This document shows, piece by piece, positions 1 through 11,220 of a DNA stretch of 64,000 nt; the first letter of the stretch is position 1, and every line of letters starts with the position of its first letter. Under the pieces are notes generated by a model that had not been told where the DNA came from, made no database searches, and saw nothing but the letters and a program-made list of their open reading frames with translations. The translations under genes were made by a program, and so were the position numbers. The stretch is from Helicoverpa zea (Eukaryota > Arthropoda > Insecta > Lepidoptera > Noctuidae): contig NC_061463.1 of NCBI RefSeq assembly GCF_022581195.2, forward strand, positions 2,418,001-2,482,000. Direction: 5' to 3'.

Positions 1-184
1 CGATGGTGTGTTACGAATTGTGCAGCCTGGGAATGTCTTTTGTGGGGCTTTGGGCTGGCATTCGTAGCATTGTGTTAGGCCTTTTTTGATGAGTTCAACC
101 TGGAAATTTAAGATGGTAAATTTTAATTTGGGTCTAATTCAAACACTTGAAAGTTATTGTCTATCATCTGAACATTTTTGGCAT

Positions 185-365
185 TTGTTATGGGTAGTCA
201 GAAGCCAGGAAGTCTGTTCAATGGGTATTGGATTGTCCAATGTGACTGGTTTGAGGAGATCAGGTAGGCAGTTGCTCCATGTAAACCACTGGTACTCAGC
301 CACATCCGGTTAGACTTTAAGACCCCAACAAAATTGGTAAGAGGCTAGGTGGATGATGATGATAT
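185..365 (+). repeat. RTE-type LINE 3' tail in Uba2 intron 3
   Basis: This stretch carries the block 'gttgctccatgtaaaccact..tactcagccacatccgg..gaccccaacaaaattgg' and ends in a GATGATGAT run. The same block recurs at about 6670-6815, 13111-13286, 22175-22275 (inverted) and 57490-57640. It is a short, 5'-truncated tail inserted in an intron. No clear target-site duplication was found here. Confidence 0.7.
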
Positions 366-428
366 TATTACAGAAAAGAAGTTGAACCATAAATACTAAT
401 CTAAAATATGAGTAATGAATGAACTCAC

Positions 429-1480
429 CTGTCCAGCATAGCCAGCGGTGCCAGTCTCAATAAGTGGCACATTGGCAGCAAGACACATTCTGTTGACATG
501 GTTACGTGCCACACGGTTGTCCAAAGCATTCAGCACAATTTGGAACTGCTTGAAGTAGCTCACGCCATAGTCGTTGCTGGAAATGAAGTAATTATTGATT
601 TGAATATTTGAGATATTGGTTTAGAAATTGTTATAGGATTGCTTTTTGCTAGAAACATAGAAAGTGGAGAAGTGGGCAATTAGGAGAATGTCGCTTGTAA
701 ATTGGACATTATTGGATGCTTGTAAACTGACATTAAACAACTATTTACATCCAATTTTTAAATAGTATTTTTTTGTGATTGAACAGGTATCAAATCACTT
801 GCTCTATCTATACCACAAATCTTTTGAATTTGTAAGGAAATGATGAATCTAGTGTAATTTCCTCAACAATAGGATGAGGATATTATTTTTGTAATATTGC
901 AAAAAATACAAAGGTTTAAAACATTTCTACTGTCAACATGCTATGTCAAAATTCTAAGATCAGTTTTATCTGATAAACATGAGGAAAAAATGCATAATAC
1001 AGGTGCATTGACCTTTCGCAATTACGCCGACCATGCGAGTGACGTTACCTTGATGTTTACCATATTCCACATTCCTAAGCTGTTGGTACGTGCGACAACT
1101 AACCTGATGACGCTGTCGTGATGAGCTACGATGTTCACATTAGGGTTGAAGCTCAAAGCGCTGTCCTTCGCAACCTGAGCCTTTGACTTCCCAACGTGCT
1201 CTTTGTGAAACAGAAACTGACGATTCAAATTGCTTACGTCGATAGTATCAAGGTCGATCTGAAAAAATAAACACATGACTAATGTTTGCACACCAGAAAA
1301 TAATCATATTCACTGTAAAACATACGCAGCACGCACAATTTCAATGTTGGGGAAGCCGGTAAGAACGAGATTCTTCAATATTTCACAACCTATACCGCCG
1401 GCCCCCACGACCAAAATCTTAGAATTAGCGATGGCCTCCGTCAACTTTTCATCAAAAACTCCAGCCACCCGCGCTACCAT
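429..1480 (-). CDS. Uba2: SUMO-activating enzyme subunit 2, first three exons (5' part of gene)
   Basis: Uba2 pairs with Aos1/Sae1 to adenylate SUMO and pass it to Ubc9; the complex is mainly nuclear. Three minus-strand exons join in frame: 1337-1480 (48 codons), 1104-1258 and 429-576, giving 149 codons. Donors are gtgcgt, gttagt and gtgagt, and acceptors end in cag. Intron 1 is only 78 bp. Exon 1 has the nucleotide-binding glycine motif GAGGIG (about residues 26-31). Exon 2 reads IDLDTIDVSNLNRQFLF and exon 3 has ALDNRVARNHVNRMC and GTAGYAGQ, which closely match the animal UBA2 adenylation domain as I remember it. The start at 1480 gives an N-terminus of the usual family length; the frame is open further upstream but without family resemblance. 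The catalytic-cysteine, ubiquitin-fold and C-terminal parts must lie left of the window. Family assignment is secure; exact splice sites are inferred by eye. Confidence 0.93.
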
Positions 1481-2334
1481 CTTGGTTTTGATAAATATTA
1501 AGTCTACTAATAGGAATTTAAGCAATTATTTGCAGTTTTATTTTCAATGAAACAACGTAAACGCTAGCGTAGCGAGGATTCATTAGTCAACTGTCAAAAT
1601 TGGCGTCAGTTCCTCAGTCGTTCAGAAACAAAAACTATTTAAAGGGAACACTGTTGTAAGTTTTCTAATTATTTTAACTATATGATTCAAATATAATTGA
1701 ATTAATGTAAAAAAGAAAGGTAATACAAGGTTAGTGTAAATGTTGTAAAGGGAAAATTAACGTATTCAATGGTTTGCAAGATTATCGTTCTGTTTCTGAA
1801 CGAAAGTGTGGCTTACGTCTAGTTTCTGCATTTTCTGACTAGTTTATTTAAATGTTTGCGATTAATTCGCTATTAAGCTAGTTTTCGAAGATTTGTGTGT
1901 TTTTTTATAAGCGATTTAATATTTTATAATAATTGTAGTTCGCATTTAACTCACTGATGTCCCAGGGCATGGCACGAGCCTCTGCGAAGAAACTTTTTAT
2001 GTACGATTTATGAGATGTAGATATATGTATGATTTGTGATCTAAGGTATAATATTTTGTTACGGTACCCTGCAATTAAATTATTTAGTTATTCGCATTTT
2101 AACTGACATTGATTTATGTGGGGTTTTGGGTACAGGTTGTAGTACATTCATATTTAAGAGGTTTTTGTCAGACAGATTGATTAAAGGCTTAACATAGGGT
2201 ATAGTCCCTGATTACCGGTAGCTTCCATGATATGATGGCAATATATCTAAATTTTTATACCTACTATATTGTACTCATCGGTATTTTAAAACTATATTCA
2301 ACTATATAAAACTATAAATTCTCTTTGGCCGTAG
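1481..2334. promoter_or_regulatory. Presumed divergent promoter region between Uba2 and a small rightward frame
   Basis: The 854 bases separate the Uba2 start codon from the next rightward open frame. No TATA box stands out, which is usual for housekeeping genes. A GTAAGT donor-like site lies near 1653 and a 'ggccgtag' acceptor-like site lies directly before 2335, so a 5'-untranslated exon spliced to the frame at 2335 is possible. That is inference from splice-site consensus only. Confidence 0.3.
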
Positions 2335-2531
2335 GTGGGAAGATTTTTTGATAAAACCCAGAGACGTGCATTTAATAGAGCCATGGATGAAGATGCATAC
2401 CTTAGAATGGGAATGCAAAAAGGATTACCTATCTATACGTTACTTTCAACATTCATTGTCCTCAACATAAAATGCACCGTTACATGGCACAGTTTCATTA
2501 AAATTGCTTTTAACTTTATGGAACGACACTA
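2335..2531 (+). CDS. Possible small membrane protein, exon or micropeptide gene (unrecognised)
   Basis: An open frame follows an acceptor-like site at 2331-2334. Its first ATG, at 2383, has a good context (gagccATGG) and would give a 49-residue product; the frame is open upstream to 2335, where it reads VGRFFDKTQRRAFNRAMDED. The N-terminal part is charged and the rest (LPIYTLLSTFIVLN...) is hydrophobic enough for one membrane segment. AATAAA at 2640-2645 would provide a 3' end. It lies head-to-head with Uba2, an arrangement typical of shared promoters. I do not recognise the family. It could be the last exon of a longer protein whose ATG is in an unseen upstream exon, or a chance frame. Confidence 0.3.
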
Positions 2532-2639
2532 ACAGCTTTTATATTTATAAAATGCAATATCGCGTGAAGTGTGGTCATCGTTGTTTTTATTTGAGACTTT
2601 TACTTGAAAAGGTGTCACTGTAAATGTTTGAAGACAGAA

Positions 2640-2645
2640 AATAAA
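2640..2645 (+). terminator. AATAAA polyadenylation signal after the small frame
   Basis: The hexamer lies 109 bases after the stop codon of the frame at 2335-2531. Its use is inferred. Confidence 0.3.
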
Positions 2646-3950
2646 AGCATTTGGCACATTAAGAGTAATTTGGGAAGGGTTTATAGAGCCTTCTGGCCAA
2701 TAACTTACATAGATTTAAGTGTCTGTGAAATTAAAGGTTAACGGTATCAAATTAGAGGAATCGGGGCAACGTGACGTTATAGGAAATAATAAAGTTCTGT
2801 AATGTTCTGTTTTGAGTGGGAGGTTGGATGTTTTTCGATTTCGTCTTTGTCGGAGAAGATTACATCGTTTTTGTTTTTAATAGTCAAAAACTAAATTTAG
2901 ATATGAGCCTCTATTACCTATGAGGTACCCAAGTAACTTGTAATGCATTTCAATGGTTGAGAACATCAGTCTATTTTTACACCGATAGAAGGATCCCTAA
3001 AAATGAAGATAAAGCACGAAAAAGTGTAATATTTCCTACCCATACGTTCCTGTATAAACAAATCTAATGGAATCTGCCGTTTGGAGCGTTTAACGTAAGT
3101 GTTCGTTCGGAAAACGTGCAACCTGCCAGGGTTGCCGGCCCTTTGTAAAATATCACATTCCAAGTGACATGGGTGTCCCCACTTGTCTCGATATATTTTC
3201 ATTAGAGGGAAATTGGTAAACGATAGACGTATCTCTTCTAAAGGCGTAAACAGTGTAGCCAAGGGTTATGTGGCACATCCTTATTCTGATGTAGCTATGC
3301 CACATTTCAATGGGATTGCAATCTTACGTGCCGTGCAATCAAGAATCCATGTCAAAAGTCGTTCATATACCTGGAGCAAACAGTAAATTTATACCTTTAT
3401 TTGTGTCCAAACATCAAAGCAAATTGAGACTGCCGATCTCACGTGAAAAGGGCGTGTAAATAAACACCGTTGGTCGTTGTCAGTCCATTTTATTCAGGGT
3501 TTTAATAACATTGAATAAAGGACAACCCTATTTCGGGTGGGTGATTCTGTCGTTAGGTCCACGTTGGTGGTTTGATCGCGGGCCCCTAATCTGATGTATC
3601 CGTAGCTACCGAGTTTAAATTGCTATTTAGCTGAATGTTCTAAATTCGGGCCAGTGGTGCTCGGAAATCTATCTCGTTGGTCGTCTGTTACGTGCCGAAC
3701 GTTTAATTGACACGCAATGGTTAAGCTTTCCTTCAATTTACCCTGATGCATGACTTCCTGAAACATTCATACTCTTTTCGAAATATCCATAAAACACATA
3801 CAACCTACTTTCTTTGTTTGATATATTTGATGCCCAAAAAAGAAACTGTCAAAATTATCAAAATGCATCTAATCAATCTCAATCTACATTTCAAAAATAT
3901 TTAAAGGACTTCAAAATGAAATTAGGACTTTAAAGTAATTTTAAGGATAC
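2646..3950. other. Intergenic stretch with no recognised feature
   Basis: Short frames occur on both strands (for example 2966-3262 minus), but none shows a conserved motif, splice context or codon pattern like the neighbouring genes. No known repeat was recognised. Confidence 0.5.
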
Positions 3951-3951
3951 C

Positions 3952-3982
3952 TATATATAGAACTATATCCTAGCATCCTCAG
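3952..3982 (+). promoter_or_regulatory. TATA box and initiator of the EF-hand gene
   Basis: TATATATAG at 3952-3960 is followed about 28 bases later by TCAG (3979-3982), an arthropod initiator-like tetramer. The spacing fits a TATA-dependent RNA polymerase II promoter. It implies a 5' untranslated region of about 25 bases before the ATG at 4006. The call is from consensus and spacing only. Confidence 0.55.
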
Positions 3983-4005
3983 CTTGATTAGTTTAAGCGT
4001 TTACA

Positions 4006-5029
4006 ATGGGTCCAAAAAAGAAAGCTGATATTAAAAAGAAGTCTGCCCTGAAGCTTGTGCCGACGGGACCCCCACCAAAGCCGAAGAAAATACCTCCTCC
4101 ACCAGCCTCATTCACCAACGACGATATCATGAGATATAAAGAAATTTACAAATTACATGATGAGGATAACATTGACAAGGTTATTAGAAAATTGCTCTTT
4201 TTGATCACCGTTTATAGTAGCTACCTCTCTTCATAGAGTAGGCCTTTATTCTAGCTAGACTAGAATATGTGCCGACTATTTCTATTATATAATTAACACA
4301 CTTGCTCACAACGTGGAAAACCGATTAGCCACTCAAAATTTATTAAACATAATTTTATGGTTGAGCAAAATTTCTCAAATATAAATGCTAGTCCAGGCTA
4401 TAGATAGGTAGGTACCTACAGGTATTTACGAATAATTTACTATTACACAGGTGCCGCTAGCAATGATCCCGCTTATGCTGAGGAAATTAGGATTCAATCC
4501 CAAAACCGCCGAAATAAACCAATTGTTCGAAATGTTTCTCGAAGACGAATTTGTCGATACCGTCGAGTTTCACGAATGGCTGCAAATGATCGAGGCTAAA
4601 ATCAGTTGGGGAGATGACTTCGAGGCAGCCATCACAAAAGCTATGGCAGCCTTAGGACACGACGACGAAGAAACTGGATTCGTAGACTTCGAACTGTTCC
4701 GGGATGAACTGATGACGTGGGGCGAACCCCTGCAAGAAATAGAATTCATGGATTGGATAAAACTCGCACTAAAGGATAAAACGTATAATCAAGAAGACGG
4801 GAGGTTTTGTTACGGCAAGTTCGTGGAGAACATGAATAATAAAGACATGAGATACTTCAAAGAACCCATTAACTATTTCAAACTTGATCAGAAGACTTTG
4901 GCTGAGATGGCTATAAAGAAGGCACAAGAAGAGAAACAAGAGCATGAGAGGAAAGAAGCTGAGAAAAAGGCTCGAGAGGAGGCTAGGAGACAGAAGATGA
5001 TAGCAGATGGCTTATTGCCACCAGATTAA
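4006..5029 (+). CDS. EF-hand (calmodulin-superfamily) protein, two exons, 250 aa
   Basis: Exon 1 (4006-4179, 58 codons) and exon 2 (4451-5029, 192 codons plus stop) join in phase 0 across a 271-bp intron (donor gttatt, acceptor tattacacag). The protein begins with a Lys/Pro-rich leader (GPKKKADIKKK, then PPPKPKKIPPPP). Four EF-hand-like units follow, with residues such as DDIMRYKEIYKLHDED, INQLFEMFLEDE, GHDDEETGFVDFELFRDEL and NQEDGRFCYGKF. No loop keeps the full D-x-D-x-DG...E pattern, so calcium binding is doubtful. The tail (about residues 213-243) is rich in K and E and is probably helical or coiled-coil. The layout resembles axonemal EF-hand proteins of the EFCAB2/DRC8 kind, but that is a guess from pattern; membership of the superfamily is the firmer claim. 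The TATA promoter and AATAAA at 5405 fit an intact gene. Confidence 0.85.
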
Positions 5030-5404
5030 GCGTGTGCTGCTCTGGAGCACCACAAACCGACCTCGTTGATCATCAATTCGTTCACACAGTTTTTGTAAAC
5101 AATATTTTATTTTTATACCTTTTTTTATTTTATAACTTTTTTATTTTTATTATATAATGATACGATATTGAGCTTCCGAGTTTTAATGTTTAGACCTTGA
5201 ATCTTAGCAAACAATACGTATGTCAAGCCTTACAATCCATGAAGGTCTGTGAATACCCTTGTAAAATAGAATGTCTACGATATGAATAAGAAAGTTAGGA
5301 AGTAAAGTTTGATATGAATGCTAATTGAAAAGGTAGTTCTACTTTAACTGTATCCCTCGGAGAAACTTAAAAAAATTGCAGGCGTAAAGAAACTGGGAAC
5401 AACT

Positions 5405-5410
5405 AATAAA
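5405..5410 (+). terminator. AATAAA polyadenylation signal of the EF-hand gene
   Basis: This is the first canonical hexamer I find downstream of the stop at 5029. It would give a 3' untranslated region of about 380-400 bases. Confidence 0.5.
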
Positions 5411-6669
5411 AGTTGGTTGCACTTTTTAATTGGACCTCGGCCTTCTTTTCTAATGAGAGATGAGTTATTAAGAACATTATCAGAGTCCGTAGGGGACTCT
5501 TTTGATGTCTTACTAGAGCCCTATTTACTTACGTTTATTTACTTTTTTTTCCTGTATTTCAGTTTATCGGACAATTTTTGGAAATCTGATAAACTTCGCA
5601 AATAAAACTGAAGAGTGCACTTTACTTAATTCAATAATAAAGATCTCCAAAAGATCTCTTGGCATATACATATTCATGTGTTCGTTAATAGGTTCTAAGT
5701 AGCGAATTTGCATAATTTCCAGCTTATGAGGAAATGGCTTGAAGTGTAATGGCGCATTTTCACTCAACGACAAAATCACAAGAGTTGGGGATTTAGCTAG
5801 CATGGTATTCAATGTTTCGGAGATAAAAAACTAGAGTTAAGTCTAGACAGGTACTTACAGCATTTCAATCTGACTACTTATGTTTTTAACGTAAATACAC
5901 TTAAATAAATTCAAGTAGTTTTACAGTGTATTTTAAATACGAGTGTGACGTGAAAATCTCTTGAGAATGGTGCAAAGCCAAGTTGCATTACGCAGAGATC
6001 CATTTGCGAAATAGTCCATTAATACATCTGCAGTGCAGTTATTTTACTAAGTAAGTACTTGCAACTTTGTTATGTGGTCATGACATTATGTGTCTGTCAA
6101 AAGATGGATGAAAAAAATTGCAACACTGTCTGTGCTACCATTTAGGAACATTCTTTGATTGACGCCTCAATTAAATGCTATAATTGCTATTTAATTCTTT
6201 TGTTAGAGCAGGGTCCCTACTTACTACTACCTAATATAATGTAAGTCCCTTTTTTTTTAGTATGTTTTTTTGTCTGACATCTCGCAGTTCAGCCTGAGAG
6301 GCCGTGTACTGATACTTAAGCGGACTTTTTAATGTTTTGACTTCTTTATTTATATTTCTTATGTTGTACCGATATCCATTTTGTACAACATTGCACATTT
6401 ATTACCGGAAAAGCATGTACAAAATCTCGCTAATAAACCAAGACATATTATGCAGTAACTGAAGAGTACTGTTCGGTAGACTAAGCACATTTATACGGAG
6501 TAATAACTCAGCATAATACTTGAAGTTAGTGTTGTTACAACCACGTTTGTCTTGTAATATAACATGCCACACATTTCTAGGATTCCAGCTAATATTATTT
6601 GAGTCGCATGCTCTTTGTGAGAATATTTCAGGAATTGGATATGTAATGTCTAGGTCAGCTAATATGCTG
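5411..6669. other. Intergenic stretch with no recognised feature
   Basis: It is AT-rich. Small frames (5417-5605 plus, 5564-5812 minus) show no motif or splice context. Nothing supportable was found. Confidence 0.5.
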
Positions 6670-6815
6670 TGCTGTGTTTGTAAAGGAGTGCCGCCAGTCT
6701 TACCTAAGGGCATTGGTTTGCCCGGGTTGACGAGGTAAGACAGGCTCCATGAAAAACAGTGATACTCAGCTATATCCAGATAGACTGGAAGCCGACCCCA
6801 ACATAGCGAAAACAC
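6670..6815 (+). repeat. RTE-type LINE 3' tail
   Basis: The segment 'gggcattggtttgcccgggttga..gactggaagccgaccccaacatag' is the same 3'-end block as at 185-365 and 13111-13286, here without a clear GAT tail. A 137-residue minus-strand frame over 6402-6815 is a by-product of this repeat. Confidence 0.7.
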
Positions 6816-9203
6816 TTTAAAATCCTCCCGGGTTTAATTTCCTACGTTGTCGAATTTGGCAAGACGTTTCAATATTGATATCGAATTAGACAGTATTCGG
6901 ATTTAAAATAATTATTAAAGATACAACACAAATATATAATTAATCAAAATGTAAACATAATAACATGGTTGTGCACTAATAAGGGTTGCGTGCGGTGTAA
7001 GCCATATTTTGCTGTTATATTACAATTCCCATGCGATGTGCGAGTAATATCACTATAACAACGCCGGTTGTAATCCTGGCTGCATTTGTGAAACGTGGTA
7101 TGTGCTGATATTAATATACATACTGTTTGTCTGTATTTTACATTAGCGCATATACAAAGTCACATACGTGATTATATTAGAGTCGAACGTATGATTTGGA
7201 AGTTTGAAAACTGTGGAAAAATAACTTACCTACCTGTTTATTTATTTTAAAATAACTAAAATCCACTTTGTTTCGTCGCGGTAACTCTTTCGATGTAAGT
7301 ATATCTAGAGCCCCGGCAGGGTAGAATATGCCCAGGTTATATACCTAGTTCGTGGTTTATTCTTCACATTATCATATCAGTCAATTGCCGTCGACTGTTG
7401 AACGTATGCCTCCCCCGTCAGCGTCAACCATACCGGTCATTAAGTCATCCTTCTGGACACGAGTGGAAATTCGAAAAAACAGATACCTAGTTTTCCTTAT
7501 AAACTTAACTTTCTGTAATAAAACCAGATGCTCTCTTAATTTGCTCAAATCTCTAAATAGCACTAAGTCGTTTCATTGTCGTCTAGCCAAACACGTGCGG
7601 AAGAAGAAAATTAACTTTGAAAACACTTATTCGAAAAGAAAATCAAAAAGAAAGAACAGTTTCATGCAGTAAACAGAAGTCAACTGCATAAAGCCGTTGC
7701 ATAATCTCATTTAATCGTGGAAACCTGAATTAGACCACTTTATAAAAACAAAACGCTCTCTTAGAGGAAAAATAATGTTTTCCGTAGCACACAAGATAAC
7801 TTCTCATTTAATTTTTCTCCACACAAGACTGTTACGAATCTTCCATATTATGCTAAGAGCATTTAACCAACCGGAGCCGCGGGGACTCCATTGACATGCT
7901 TTTCTCTTTGCGAATGCTCGTATATTCCTATAGGTATTGTGCTTCAAGCATAAGTTTGAGTTGGTTAAGTATTTGTTTTTTGATGCAGGTCTAATGTAAT
8001 GGTCAAAAGTCTAAAGTAAGTATCACTATTTGTTGCGTTGCCTAGCCCCGCAGGCGTGAGTTCTCAAACTATTTCGCAAAGACAGACGTTTTCATGGCGT
8101 CTCCACTTGTTCAATGCTCAAAGACATTATGTGTTCATTTTAATTTATTAAGTTGATATTTTTCTTTGAAATTGAACAGTTGAACTGGAATTTCGGAGAT
8201 AAATATATGCTTCGTTTAATTTTATACGCGTGTAACGAGGCGCCCGATTACGTGTAATGGCGATAGCAATAAATTGCTATTAGGCTACGTTTTATTGTAC
8301 CTAACGGAAAACGACAGACTTTATTGACATTGGAAGTAAATAATGGTATTTGTACTTTTGATAGCTTTAGCTGACTTTGGTCCTGACTGACTTGTTTATG
8401 TTGGTACCTATTTTTTTTCGGCACTGTTTGTACAAAAATATTTGGTAGAGTTATTACTTCTACGTGCGGCGGTTTATCGGGTGATGTTGTCGACAAGGAC
8501 ATGGCATTGGTTGAAATGGTAACATAACAACAGCAGCATTGAAGAATTTTCCAATGAAAGGTAAACGTTGTAAGAAGGCATTATACTATGATTTTTCTCT
8601 CACTGAGCCAACCAACCATACTATTTCGAAGATTTAAAAAACGTTAAACCTGTAAATATAAAATGTACCTATTTAATTTCGATACCTTACACATGACAGT
8701 CAGGTAATTAAAAAACAAAAATAGGTAGGATAAGTTGACCTGCAGCCTTGTTTATCTTCAAGTTTTACAGGGTTCATAAAAACTGGTGCATTAATCAAAG
8801 CTGGGCGGAAATTAATTATTGGCTAACGAGGATCTTGAAAGTAAGTGTGTCTGCTTTCTTAATTAAACTTTGCTTTGGTTGATCTTTTTTGCGACGTCAT
8901 TTGGTGCACGTGCGTAGTAGGTTTGTTTGTGTGTGCTGAATTATCGAAGATGCGATATAAATTGTTAGTCCGTTACATCTTATACTTATTTTTTTTCCTT
9001 TTTCAGAGTAATATTCGCGTATTATACATAGAAATGATAAACTACAGCTTTCCCTATGTACTGATAGTATGCTTAACATATTATAATATCTACTTACATC
9101 AAAATGAGTCAAAAATGGTGCAATCGTTTTTAGGTTGAACTGAAAGTTACATGTGCAAGATAAAATAATGTCTAATTTTGTCAGATTATGCTCAAACAAT
9201 CTT
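6816..9203. other. Intergenic stretch with no recognised feature
   Basis: It is AT-rich non-coding sequence. Frames at 7352-7672, 8248-8502 and 8875-9211 lack recognisable motifs and overlap on both strands. Confidence 0.5.
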
Positions 9204-9371
9204 AGGTACATAGGCTGCGGGTTGTTCGAAAGAGATACCGCGGCCTTGGTACATAATAGGCCTATGACGGAACACGAGGGTGTTTAGTCAGTAAGAGTCT
9301 GACACTCCCTCACCGCTGCTAACCCACAGCGGGAGGGGTCATTTGACGTCGTTAAAAAAAAAAGGTACATA
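9204..9371 (+). mobile_element. 5'-truncated poly(A) retroposon with 9-bp target duplication
   Basis: The body (9213-9362) begins 'ggctgcgggttgttcgaaag' and ends in an A-run. It is flanked by AGGTACATA at 9204-9212 and 9363-9371. The sequence 'ctgacactccctcaccgctg..cagcgggaggggtcattt' also occurs, inverted and longer, at 62517-62874, and in diverged form at 41390-41685. It is a 3' fragment of a SINE or of a poly(A) LINE; no coding part remains here. Confidence 0.8.
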
Positions 9372-9443
9372 TACATATATTCTAAGTTATATAATGGAAC
9401 ACGAATAAAATATATTTCTTTTCCTTTTCCAAGCCATCGAACG

Positions 9444-11220
9444 ATTCCGTGCACGGAGGAGAAAAGACTAGCGGAGATGCCCTAACGAGAAATCTCCTAA
9501 CAAAGCAGCGCGCCAAAATTCGGGTGAGCGGGGGACGAGGAACGTTACTGGCTCCACCCGTGCTACACCCTTAAACGCCTTTTATGGGAAGCCACCCATT
9601 TTTTGTAAATCCATCTAGCGTGGAATAGGATGATTAAAATCTAACCCTAAACTAACATCGACCACTAGTGACATACTCAAAAGTAAAGTAAATACTCAAA
9701 ATTAATAATTCTTTTAAAATAGTAATTCAATTAGAAAGTTTAAAGAAGCATTCATTTGAAATGAACGAAGAAAAAGAGAGAGATAAAAAAGTTAGAAAAT
9801 TAATTGTTATATAAGTATTATTTTGTGCAGAGAACTTGCCCCACAACAATTTATTTACTCCTCCAGAAATGAAATAGGTATCTAGGAACCATTAAACGGA
9901 GACTCGATGAAAAATCATTTTTATTCACCACGGGTCTAAAATACCCCCATGGTGTAATTTAAGTATCAACTTATGGCATTGTGTTAGTTCGTCTACTAGC
10001 CACTATGGCATCACAAGCACGAAAATTCGTTCTATTTGTTCTAGAACCGTGCTGCGATGACTGTTGTTATTTTCGATGTTGCCACATTACGAAATTCACC
10101 AAGAAAAATGGGAATTAAAATTATAGGGACAGTGTTTATCAAATTAGAGTTTTCACAACTGTATCATAACGGCGCATCCACTAAATAAGTAGCAGACTTT
10201 ATGTGAGTCGGATGTTGCTCTGAGTAAAGGTACATTCAAAAAGTATGTACGGCAAGAGATATACCTATGTAAAACATTGCTGATCTATTCTAATATTATA
10301 AAGAGGAAAACTTTGTTTGTTTGTTTGGTTGTGATGGATAAACTCAAAAACTACTGGACCGATTTTAAAAATTCTTTCACCATTAGAAAGCTATATTATC
10401 TGCAAGTAACATAGGCTATATTTTATCCCGGTACGGGCAGTAGCTCCCACGGTACGTGGGTGAAACCGCGGGAAAACGGCTAGTAATGAATATAAATAAA
10501 TCTACATAGTTAGAGTTATGATTAATTTTAAGATAATTGCAGCTTTTTTAATAAGACCTTTTTTAAGAATGGGTGATTGCATTTTCGATGTCTGGTAGCA
10601 CTTAATTTTGTAACGGGTCTCTCTGTCTTGATTAACACAATTTTACTTCAAATATACGTAAGTCGACTACTTACCGAAAGATGGTGTTTTTATAATATTA
10701 AATTTTCATGATAATATGTCATATGTTTTGGTTTGTAAATAATCTATAAAAAAACTTGTAGGATGCAAGGAAAAATGAAGCTGCTTTTTAAGGCAAAAAT
10801 TGGTACCAATAATATACATTGATACAAGATTGATACGAAAATAATACAAATTCACTTAGAGGTTCTAGAAATGCAGCTATTCGACGACAGATGTCTCTAG
10901 CAAAAAAATGTTTTAAAGTTAAAATATTACTTACACGTGAAATGTTATCCTATGGTATGTTTGAGTTTGGATCCTGAGCAATTTCTACAACTAATGGTAG
11001 CGCATTTCTTCGTTTTAATCGAGTAACAAATAAAATCTGTTGAAATTGTGGTAAAAATACAACCATGACAAGATGTCAGTTTGATGTAAAGGACGGTATA
11101 TGGGCGGTGTCCAGCCACGCCTGCCGTGACGTAGTCGTGACGTATTTGACCTACCTGAAGGCGCGTGACCTACCTGCGTTAGGGCATCTCCGCTAGTCTT
11201 TTCTCCTTCGTGATTCCGTG
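9444..11220. mobile_element. 1,761-bp non-autonomous DNA transposon (hAT-like, 8-bp TSD), copy 1
   Basis: The element (9452-11212) begins CACGGAGGAGAAAAGACTAG and ends with the inverse of CACGAAGGAGAAAAGACTAG, giving terminal inverted repeats of about 36 bases (to ...GCCCTAACG). The 8-bp duplication ATTCCGTG lies at 9444-9451 and 11213-11220. No transposase frame exists inside, so it depends on an enzyme encoded elsewhere. An 8-bp duplication fits hAT (P-type elements also make 8 bp). An inverted copy of identical length lies at 35618-37378, and the ends I compared are identical, so both insertions are recent. A dispersed 'cgcggtttcaccc' repeat is embedded at about 10285-10485. Confidence 0.92.
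10285..10485 (-). repeat. Dispersed short repeat ('cccgcggtttcaccc' family) inside the hAT-like element
   Basis: The key parts are 'actggaccgattttaaaaat', 'aacataggctatattttatc' and 'gtgggtgaaaccgcgggaaa'. Related copies lie at about 36350-36545, 40345-40518, 42010-42232, 45585-45790 and, more distantly, 54640-54830. This family is abundant in lepidopteran genomes; its class (SINE or Helitron-like) cannot be settled here. Confidence 0.65.

Noticed and set aside
2966..3262. 98-residue minus-strand frame beside the EF-hand gene
   Set aside because: No domain, splice context or polyadenylation signal; overlapped by a plus-strand frame of similar quality.
6402..6815. 137-residue minus-strand frame
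   Set aside because: It covers a RTE 3' tail in antisense and has no family motif.
7352..7672. 106-residue plus-strand frame with a Lys-rich end
   Set aside because: AT-rich composition, no domain, a minus-strand frame overlaps, and no splice or polyadenylation signals match.
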